This document shows positions 33,731 through 39,756 of a stretch of 39,756 bases of DNA, in pieces. The notes under the pieces are model-generated. The model ran no database searches. It saw nothing but the letters and a program-made list of their open reading frames with translations, and was not told the DNA's origin. Within the stretch, counting starts at the first letter, position 1; each line of letters starts with the position of its first letter. Source of the DNA: Neobacillus soli NBRC 102451. Lineage in GTDB: Bacteria; Bacillota; Bacilli; Bacillales; Cytobacillaceae. The position numbers were made by a program, and so were the translations under genes. Location of the stretch: the NCBI RefSeq assembly GCF_001591665.1, contig NZ_BCVI01000044.1, positions 1 through 39,756 of the forward strand. Reading direction: 5' to 3'.

Positions 33731-34345
33731 TCATTTAGAAATAAACATCTGTACCCAGTAGTATCTTTGTGAGCCGCCCTTTGCATAGCCAACGCCAATA
33801 TAGGTGGACTGGCTACTTAAAATATTGGCCCTGTGGCCTGAGCTGTTCATCCAGGATTGGACCACAGATGCGGGTGTTGTTTGTCCTGCAGCAATGTTTT
33901 CGGCAGCCGAACGATATGTAATCCCAAAATTTTTCATCATATCAAAGGGACTGCCGTAAGTTGGGCTTGTATGGCTGAAGTAATTTTTATCGCGCATGTC
34001 ATTTGCTTTATAACGAGCGACCCTTGAAAGCTCCCAATCTGGAGTAAGTGCCTTTAATCCATTTTTTGCACGTTCCTGATTAGTTAACTGCATCACCTGA
34101 CTTTCAATACTCTTTATTGCGTCATAACTTGGAATGTTTACCTTCTCACCAGGGTAGATTAAATTTGGATTCTTAAATTGCGGGTTCGCCGAAATTATTT
34201 CAGAAATTCCTACCTGGTACCTGACGGCAATTTTCCAAAGCGTGTCCCCTGGCTGAACAGTGTAGATTTGCTGGGCAAATGAAACGTTTGGTATGCAAAA
34301 AAGAGATAGTAAGAACAGAAAACTAAACCAAAAAGATTTTTTCAT
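33731..34345 (-). CDS. Secreted LysM and CAP-domain protein
   Basis: 204 residues. Signal peptide to about residue 24 (...NVSFAQQ). A LysM peptidoglycan-binding domain follows (YTVQPGDTLWKIAVRYQVG to YPGEKVNIP). The C-terminal CAP/SCP domain has LTNQERAKNGL, NYFSHTSPTYGSPFDMM and SAAENIAAGQ ... HRANILS, with the conserved His, Glu and second His. It resembles B. subtilis YkwD and spore-associated CAP proteins. The activity of bacterial CAP domains is unclear. Confidence 0.88.
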   Translation of the reverse strand: MKKSFWFSFLFLLSLFCIPNVSFAQQIYTVQPGDTLWKIAVRYQVGISEIISANPQFKNPNLIYPGEKVNIPSYDAIKSIESQVMQLTNQERAKNGLKALTPDWELSRVARYKANDMRDKNYFSHTSPTYGSPFDMMKNFGITYRSAAENIAAGQTTPASVVQSWMNSSGHRANILSSQSTYIGVGYAKGGSQRYYWVQMFISK

Positions 34346-34461
34346 TTTTTCGCCTCCTCCGAATATATAATTTTGATTTCAGGCTCAAAATATACAAGGA
34401 ACTGAAAAAATAAGTTTGGTAGACGAAAAACCCAATGTGATTTTTTTTGGAGGATGAAAAA

Positions 34462-34836
34462 GTGAGGGACATTTCATGGATGACCTACATCATGTTAATT
34501 TTAGCAAGCTACCGATTAACTCATTTAATTGTTTTTGATAAAATTACCGAATTTATCCGCAAACCGTTTGTTAAAAAGGTACAGGTAGAAACGGATGCTG
34601 GTATCGAAACAAAAGAAGTCCCCACTTCGATGTTTGGTTATCTATTGAAGTGTTATTGGTGTGCCGGCATTTGGAGCGCGATATTATTAGGGGGCGTTTA
34701 TCTGCTTTTCCCGCGTGTGACCTTCGTGTTCATATTGATTTTCTCAATTGCAGGAGGACAGTCGATTATTGAAACTTTTGTCGGCGTCAATATTAAAAAA
34801 GTTGATTATTACTCAGAACTGAAGAAAAAGGATTAG
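34462..34836 (+). CDS. DUF1360 membrane protein
   Basis: 124 residues, two or three membrane helices. The pattern ILASYRLTHLIVFDKITEFI then CYWCAGIWSA matches DUF1360, a family often linked to spores in Bacillus (YngL). Start chosen is GTG 34462 with GGAGG 8 bp upstream; the TTG at 34447 overlaps that site. The conserved Cys pair is in CYWC. Function unknown. Confidence 0.82.
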   Translation: MRDISWMTYIMLILASYRLTHLIVFDKITEFIRKPFVKKVQVETDAGIETKEVPTSMFGYLLKCYWCAGIWSAILLGGVYLLFPRVTFVFILIFSIAGGQSIIETFVGVNIKKVDYYSELKKKD

Positions 34837-34939
34837 ACCAAAAGCTGCAAATCATTGGAAGAATTGTTCCCCCTTCTGCATATAGTTTAGAAAAGCTTAG
34901 GACCTTTAGGCACTTAAGCATTAAAAAGGGGGATACAAA

Positions 34940-35092
34940 ATGACGGCTATTTGGCTGGTCACAACGATTGGATTTGTCCTCTGTCTAGGATTTGTCGGTG
35001 GCACCATCTTTTATTTCTTAAGAGAGGCTCTAAATTCGGAGGACGCTTCTCGAATTGACCCTATAAATTCAGGAAAGGACCCTGAAAATTAG
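34940..35092 (+). CDS. 50-residue single-pass membrane protein
   Basis: The frame begins MTAIWLVTTIGFVLCLGFVG, a signal-anchor-like helix, followed by a polar tail with DPINSGKDPEN. AGGGGGATA precedes the ATG and a terminator overlaps the stop. The layout recalls small YtzI-type proteins, but similarity is too weak to name it. Confidence 0.65.
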   Translation: MTAIWLVTTIGFVLCLGFVGGTIFYFLREALNSEDASRIDPINSGKDPEN

Positions 35093-35105
35093 GGTTCTTT
35101 TCATT
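35077..35105 (+). terminator. Terminator of the 50-residue gene
   Basis: GGACCCT / AGGGTTC (one G-U pair), 7-nt loop containing the end of the coding region, then TTTTCATTTCTT. Confidence 0.7.
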
Positions 35106-35193
35106 TCTTGATAATATTATTACCTTTCCCACATGTTTTTTTCATTTTAGGAAAAATTAAACAGGAGTTCATTTTAATGATGGAGGCCTGTAT

Positions 35194-36720
35194 ATGAGTT
35201 CTGAAAAAAACCAACAATTTCCGAAGACGTATTGGCGTGAAATAGAACTACCCACCTTTCAAAAACTAAACCAAGACATCTCAGTGGATGTCGCGATTGT
35301 TGGGGCAGGTATTACCGGCATTACCGCGGCTTATTTGCTTTCAAAGGAAGGGAAAAAGGTCGCCCTGATAGAAGCCGGCAGTGTCTTGAATGGGACAACC
35401 GGCCACACAACTGCAAAATTAACAGCCCAACATGGCTTAGTTTATGATGAATATTTGAATCATTTTGGAGAAGAAAAGGCCAGGCTCTATTTTGAATCAC
35501 ATATGAATGCCATTCGATTCGTTGAAGGTATGGTCAAAGAGCATGGGATTGATTGCGATTTTAGCAAAGAAGATGCCTATATGTATGCCACAACCGATGA
35601 GTACGTAGATAAGCTTAAAACGGAATGGGAAGCCTATACAAGCCTAGGCATCGATGGCGATTTAAAGGACATAATCCCATTTAATATCCCTGCAAAAGCG
35701 GCCCTAATGATGAAAAACCAGGCCCAATACCACCCACTTAAATTCTTAAGGGCTCTTTTGGATGAAGCGGTAAAAGCGGGTTGTTCTGTTTATGAAAATA
35801 CAACAGCTGATGACATTGAAGATGATGATCTGCAGCCTAAGGTCGTTACTAAGGATGGAAAAAGAGTAACGTGCAATAATGTAATCATTGCCTCCCACTT
35901 TCCTTTTTACGATAAACTAGGGCTCTATTTTGCAAGAATGTATGCGGACAGATCTTATGCCATCGGTATTAAAACAGATAAAGACTATCCAGGCGGGATG
36001 TATATCAGCGCGGACAGCCCCACCCGTTCGATTCGGTATACACCACTTAATGGGGAAAAATTACTTATTATTGGCGGAGAAAATCATAAAACAGGGCAGG
36101 GAATCGACACGCTGAAGCATTATGAAGCACTTGAAGCGTTCGCTGAAGAGGTCTTTGGGATTAAGGGCTACGATTATCGCTGGTCTGCCCAGGATATGGT
36201 TACGTTAGATAAGCTGCCATATATCGGTCCGCTTACCTCTGAGCGGGAGCATATTTTGGTGGCTACCGGCTATAAAAAATGGGGGATGACAACGGGGATT
36301 GCAGCAGGTCATTTGTTGACCGATTATGTTATGGACCGGAATAATCCCTATAAGGAACTTTATTCACCATCAAGATTTAATGCCGATCCAGCTTTAAAAA
36401 GTATCGTAACAACCAATGCGGATGTTGCCAAGCACCTGCTTCGAGGAAAGCTTGAACTTGTCGAAAAGGATCCGGGTGAACTGCAAGAAGGCGAGGGCTC
36501 CGTCGTATTGCATAACGGAAAAAGGGCTGGCGCCTATAAAGACGAGAACGGTAAACTTTATATTGTTGATACAACTTGCACCCATCTTGGCTGTGAATGT
36601 GAGTGGAATCGCGCCGAAAAAACATGGGATTGTCCATGTCACGGCTCACGGTATTCCTATTCCGGCGATGTGATTGAGGGGCCGACAAGAAAAGCGCTGG
36701 AATTGCTTGAAGAAGGATGA
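35194..36720 (+). CDS. yhfW: FAD-dependent oxidoreductase with Rieske domain (YhfW-like)
   Basis: 508 residues. The N-terminal FAD/NAD dinucleotide fold has VDVAIVGAGITGITAAYLL (residues 31-49) and belongs to the DAO family. The last 90 residues are a Rieske [2Fe-2S] domain with CTH and CPCHGSRYSYSGDV. This fusion is the YhfW type (509 residues in B. subtilis). Substrate is unknown; amine oxidation is typical of the FAD family. ATGGAGGC precedes the ATG. Confidence 0.9.
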   Translation: MSSEKNQQFPKTYWREIELPTFQKLNQDISVDVAIVGAGITGITAAYLLSKEGKKVALIEAGSVLNGTTGHTTAKLTAQHGLVYDEYLNHFGEEKARLYFESHMNAIRFVEGMVKEHGIDCDFSKEDAYMYATTDEYVDKLKTEWEAYTSLGIDGDLKDIIPFNIPAKAALMMKNQAQYHPLKFLRALLDEAVKAGCSVYENTTADDIEDDDLQPKVVTKDGKRVTCNNVIIASHFPFYDKLGLYFARMYADRSYAIGIKTDKDYPGGMYISADSPTRSIRYTPLNGEKLLIIGGENHKTGQGIDTLKHYEALEAFAEEVFGIKGYDYRWSAQDMVTLDKLPYIGPLTSEREHILVATGYKKWGMTTGIAAGHLLTDYVMDRNNPYKELYSPSRFNADPALKSIVTTNADVAKHLLRGKLELVEKDPGELQEGEGSVVLHNGKRAGAYKDENGKLYIVDTTCTHLGCECEWNRAEKTWDCPCHGSRYSYSGDVIEGPTRKALELLEEG

Positions 36721-36731
36721 CCTATAAAAAT

Positions 36732-36780
36732 CAACGCCCCCTGTATGACTTAAAGGCAGGAGGCGTTGTTTGTTTATTTG
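36732..36780 (+). terminator. Terminator of yhfW
   Basis: CAACGCC-CCTG / CAGG-GGCGTTG stem with one mismatched pair (36732-36768), followed by TTTGTTTATTTG. Confidence 0.8.
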
Positions 36781-36908
36781 CTATTTGGACGGTTTCTCTT
36801 TAAATCTTCCCCGGTTGTAAATTCAACTAGTTCAGAGCTTGTTTTCATCGGCTTCTTAGTGTTGTTATTGCGCTGTGCATTGGCATTACCTAGCTTCGTT
36901 CTACCCAC
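36774..36908 (-). CDS. 44-residue basic hydrophilic protein
   Basis: Started at GTG, the product begins MGRTKLGNANAQRNNNTKKP and ends LKRNRPNSK. AAAGGAG lies 9 bp before the GTG; an in-frame ATG at 36917 abuts that site and is less likely. No membrane helix; polar and basic, like many small spore or nucleic-acid-associated proteins, but I recognise no family. It lies 57 bp downstream of the amidase gene on the same strand. Confidence 0.55.
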   Translation of the reverse strand: MGRTKLGNANAQRNNNTKKPMKTSSELVEFTTGEDLKRNRPNSK

Positions 36909-36964
36909 ACCTACCATCTCCTTTTCAAGAAATTCATTGATAGTATCTGTGAAAACATTCGTAG

Positions 36965-38434
36965 TTATTCCCGCACTAAGATGGGCGCTGTGCGAAATCC
37001 TGTCATTTGCTCATAAGCATAGGCAGCTTCGATTAATAGCGGTTCACTAAAAGCAGTTCCCGCAAAGGTAATTCCCACAGGCTCCCCTGAAGATGTATAA
37101 CCGGCCGGGACTGCAATGGATGGATAGCCTGCTTTGGCACTAATATGTGAGCCTTCATCGCTAGGGAAAACAATAACATCCAAGTCATATTTTTCTAAAA
37201 CAAAATCAATGCCTTGCTGTGTTGCGTGGTAGTTGTCAAACTCCAATGCTTGAACATAAGCGGACTCGGTTAATGAACCGCTCGTCTCTTCTGATTCCAG
37301 CAAGACAGCCTGCCCATACTTAAGCATTTTTTCTTCATCCTTTTTATTAAATTCAATCAGGTCTGCTAAGGTCCTGACCTTGATTGATGGGTTCAGATTA
37401 TTTAAATAGGCATTAAGGTCTGGTTTAAATTCATACGTTAACACATCATACTTCCACTCTGCCCGTGCTGATGGAATTTCTATGCCCTCGATAACTACCG
37501 CTCCTGAGGTTTTCAAAATTTCCCATGCCGCTGTCACCACTTCTTGCTTTTCTTTACTTAAATGCTCGAGGAATCCTACCGACGCAATTCCAACTCTCTT
37601 TCCTTTAAGTCCCTCCTTTAAAAGAAATTCTGTAAAATCAATGTCTTCGAGCTGGTTTGTTTTGGAAATTGGATCATCCTCATCTTTCCCACAAAGAGCA
37701 TTTAAAAGGATTGCCGCATCCTCAACCGTTCTTGCCATCGGTCCAGCGGTATCCTGTGTATGGGCAATAGGAATAATTCCCCTCCGGCTGATAAGTCCAA
37801 CCGTTGGTTTAATCCCGATTAGTGAATTTTGGACAGATGGATTTAAGATAGACCCTGATGTTTCGGTTCCAACAGCAGCCGCTGCAAAATTAGCTGCAAC
37901 CGCGGCGCCCGAGCCTGAGCTAGAGCCACCTACATCATATTTCCCTGGACCATACGGGTTTAACACTTGACCGCCGCGTGAGCTATAACCGCTTTTCATC
38001 CCGATTGCCATGAAATTGGCCCACTCCGTCATATTTGTTTTTCCCAAAATGACCGCTCCTGCTTTACGTAATTTCTCTGCTACATATGAATCCTTAAGAG
38101 CTATCGAGTCCTTTAATGCCAAAGATCCAGCACTGGTATGCATTTTGTCATTGGTATCAATATTGTCTTTTATTAAAATAGGAATGCCGTGCAGCTGCCC
38201 GCGCGGACCTGATTCTTTCCGTTCCGCATCTAGCGCTTCGGCAATTTGCAAGGCATCAGGATTTACCTCAAGAATTGCGTGCAGGCCGTTATCGAAAACC
38301 GAAATTCTATGTAAATACATGAAGACTAGTTCTTTAGCAGTAAGCTCACCACTCGTCAGTTTTTCTTGGATCTGGGTAATCGTAGCTTCCTCGAGCCACT
38401 CATCAAGCCATTTGTTCAGTTTTGGATTTTCCAT
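36965..38434 (-). CDS. Amidase-signature family hydrolase
   Basis: 489 residues. The Ser-cisSer-Lys triad is visible: K89 (ILIKDNID), S171 in GGSSSGSG and nucleophile S195 in TETSGSILNPS, with the 24-residue Ser spacing usual for the family. It hydrolyses an amide bond; the substrate cannot be told. It is related to GatA but no gatB or gatC is adjacent, so a free-standing amidase is likely. ATG 38434 has GGAGGG upstream; the longer frame to 38533 overlaps the helicase terminator and lacks a site. Confidence 0.88.
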   Translation of the reverse strand: MENPKLNKWLDEWLEEATITQIQEKLTSGELTAKELVFMYLHRISVFDNGLHAILEVNPDALQIAEALDAERKESGPRGQLHGIPILIKDNIDTNDKMHTSAGSLALKDSIALKDSYVAEKLRKAGAVILGKTNMTEWANFMAIGMKSGYSSRGGQVLNPYGPGKYDVGGSSSGSGAAVAANFAAAAVGTETSGSILNPSVQNSLIGIKPTVGLISRRGIIPIAHTQDTAGPMARTVEDAAILLNALCGKDEDDPISKTNQLEDIDFTEFLLKEGLKGKRVGIASVGFLEHLSKEKQEVVTAAWEILKTSGAVVIEGIEIPSARAEWKYDVLTYEFKPDLNAYLNNLNPSIKVRTLADLIEFNKKDEEKMLKYGQAVLLESEETSGSLTESAYVQALEFDNYHATQQGIDFVLEKYDLDVIVFPSDEGSHISAKAGYPSIAVPAGYTSSGEPVGITFAGTAFSEPLLIEAAYAYEQMTGFRTAPILVRE

Positions 38435-38497
38435 TATTCTTCCCTCCATTTCTTCATTTACTATTTCAAGAAACGAGTGGGAAATCCCTTTTCCATT

Positions 38498-38525
38498 GAA
38501 AAAGACAGTGGATTTTTCTCCACTG
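38498..38525 (-). terminator. Terminator of helicase gene
   Basis: CAGTGGA / TCCACTG stem, 6-nt loop, followed on the minus strand by TCTTTTTC, just after the helicase stop. Confidence 0.85.
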
Positions 38526-38532
38526 CCTGACA

Positions 38533-39678
38533 TTAACGTCTTAGCTTTTGATCTCTTTGGCCATCTTCGGCAATCTGCCCTTTATAAAACACTCGTTTGT
38601 TGACCGGAACATTTAATTCACGGCAATACTGTTTCAATTCTCTTTCTTCCCTTTCGGTAACAAGCGAAATCACTATGCCATTGGCACCCATTCTTCCTGT
38701 TCTGCCTGTCCTGTGCACGTATTGTGTAATATCTTTCGGTGAGTCAATGTGAACGACGTGGGTAACCCCTTGGATATCTAGGCCTCTTGCCGCAACATCT
38801 GTCGCAATCAGCATATTCAATTTTCCATCACGAAAAGACTTCAATGCGGCTTGGCGCTCGAGCTTTTTCATGTCACTATGCAGGATTCCAATTGAGAGTT
38901 CTTTAAAGCGCAATTTTTCTTTAAAAACTTCAATCTCACCAATATCATTAATAAACGCAAGCGTCTTACTATTCTCAATGCGGGCAATTTTTTCAAGCAG
39001 CTTGATTTTATCTCGTGGTTCACACAGAAAGTAAATATGCTCCACTTCTCCAGAAGACGCGAGTTCATCTTTTTCAATTCTTAGGACTTCGGGCTCATTC
39101 GTCATTTCCCTTGCCAATTTTTCAGTCGCTGGTTTCATGGTTGCCGAAAACAAGAGAACTTGGCGGTCACTCATCGTTGATTTTACAATATGTTGGACGG
39201 TATTAAGATGCTCGCGAATGAGTAACTGATCTCCCTCATCAAGAACAACCAATTTCACTTCATGCATCTTTACCTTTTTCTGTTTTATTAGTTCCAGTAA
39301 ACGTCCTGGTGTGGCAAAGATGACATGGGGGCGCTTTTTTAATTTTTCCAACTGCCGTTTCAAGTTGGCACCACCAATAATCGAAGTGCCTCTTATCCCG
39401 CTGCCTTCGGACCATTTTTGAAATTCTTGATACACCTGCATGACCAACTCTTGAGAAGAGGCCAGTACAACTGCTTGTAAAGAAGGGAGATTGGCATCGA
39501 TTTTATTTAACAGTGGTAGCAAGTATGCGAGCGTCTTACCGGTCCCTGTCGGTGACTCAGCAATGATGTCACGTCCTTCCAGAATCATTGGAATGGCAGC
39601 TTCTTGAATGGAAGTCTGTTGTTGAAACCCGGACTTTTCCCACGCTTCCTGTAAAAAAGGCTTTAACGTATTTAACAT
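38533..39678 (-). CDS. DEAD-box-type RNA helicase (YfmL-like)
   Basis: 381 residues, both RecA domains but almost no C-terminal extension, the size of B. subtilis YfmL. Motif I is SPTGTGKT (42-49), SAT and HRTGRTGR are intact. Motif II reads DEGD (147-150) instead of DEAD, and the Q-motif region GFQQQTSIQ lacks the usual Pro-Thr. Motif Ia is also changed (ASSQELV). It probably remodels RNA in ribosome assembly; the variant motif II keeps both acidic ends needed for ATP hydrolysis. AAAGGAG precedes the ATG. Confidence 0.88.
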   Translation of the reverse strand: MLNTLKPFLQEAWEKSGFQQQTSIQEAAIPMILEGRDIIAESPTGTGKTLAYLLPLLNKIDANLPSLQAVVLASSQELVMQVYQEFQKWSEGSGIRGTSIIGGANLKRQLEKLKKRPHVIFATPGRLLELIKQKKVKMHEVKLVVLDEGDQLLIREHLNTVQHIVKSTMSDRQVLLFSATMKPATEKLAREMTNEPEVLRIEKDELASSGEVEHIYFLCEPRDKIKLLEKIARIENSKTLAFINDIGEIEVFKEKLRFKELSIGILHSDMKKLERQAALKSFRDGKLNMLIATDVAARGLDIQGVTHVVHIDSPKDITQYVHRTGRTGRMGANGIVISLVTEREERELKQYCRELNVPVNKRVFYKGQIAEDGQRDQKLRR

Positions 39679-39737
39679 ATAGTACTCCTTTATTTTAAGA
39701 TAAGAAAGTATAAATTTTTGACTTTGAGAAATGTCTA

Positions 39738-39756
39738 ACTCCAGCGCCCTAGCGAC
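39738..39756 (-). repeat. Partial copy (R4) of intergenic repeat family at window edge
   Basis: On the minus strand the last bases read GTCGCTAGGGCGCTGGAG and on to the GTTAGAC end, matching the right end of R3 (GCTGGGCGCTGGAGCTAGAC) with a few changes. The rest lies beyond the window. Confidence 0.7.

Noticed and set aside
36965..38434. GatA subunit of glutamyl-tRNA amidotransferase
   Set aside because: No gatB or gatC neighbours; the stand-alone context favours a generic amidase.
37482..38603. Plus-strand frames of 162 and 197 residues
   Set aside because: They overlap the amidase gene, whose catalytic residues are intact on the minus strand; serine-rich composition is typical of antisense shadows.

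Overview
The window looks like chromosomal DNA of a low-GC, endospore-former-type Bacillaceae bacterium. Gene content, AGGAGG-type ribosome binding sites, frequent TTG/GTG starts and many U-tailed hairpin terminators all fit Bacillus, Neobacillus or a close relative. Several neighbours match the yfk/yfl area of Bacillus subtilis (yfkD, yfkE, yfkF, yfkH, yfkI, yfkK, yflG). The species cannot be fixed from the sequence alone. No rRNA, tRNA, prophage, insertion sequence or CRISPR array was seen.

Layout. 1-2026: class I fumarase and a small SE1561-type protein. 2152-8524: YfkD, a YczE/YitT-type membrane protein, a YfkE Ca2+/H+ antiporter, a divergent YfkF transporter and a ZosA-like metal P-type ATPase. 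8634-11628: a 34-residue Lys/Gly-rich protein, YfkH and YfkI membrane proteins, a DUF1128 protein (YfkK) and methionine aminopeptidase. 11926-12690: sinR and, facing it on the other strand, a 49-codon sinI-like antirepressor gene preceded by a cyclic-di-GMP-I (GEMM-I) riboswitch. 12946-15535: two small genes, a solitary hutH with a terminator-like hairpin in its leader, and a 42-bp tandem repeat. 15536-22090: topB, an MFS exporter, a tiny membrane protein, ampS, mscL and a Bax-inhibitor-1 protein. 22132-25869: an aromatic amino acid hydroxylase, an ECF sigma factor and a SpoVB/YkvU-type flippase. 25981-29996: a Fur-box-controlled efeO-efeB-efeU iron uptake operon. 30053-33579: a liaI-liaH-liaF-liaS-liaR cell-envelope stress locus. 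33731-39678: a LysM-CAP protein, a DUF1360 protein, small proteins, a YhfW-type Rieske oxidoreductase, an amidase and a YfmL-like DEAD-box helicase.

The most interesting feature is the sinR/sinI locus. In B. subtilis, sinI lies upstream of sinR in one operon, and SinI frees biofilm genes from SinR repression. Here sinI has its own transcript with a c-di-GMP aptamer in its leader. A hairpin that would hide the sinI ribosome binding site uses the last bases of that aptamer. This suggests a direct circuit in which c-di-GMP raises SinI translation, SinI blocks SinR, and matrix genes come on. The aptamer is seen in the sequence; the ON direction is an inference.

Repeats form a second theme. A nested intergenic repeat family occurs in three lengths, with a fourth partial copy at the right edge. 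The 42-bp tandem array near 15280-15440 has a close relative of its last unit at the left edge. Several short genes with good ribosome binding sites (34, 43, 66, 38, 50 and 44 codons) are described as separate entries.
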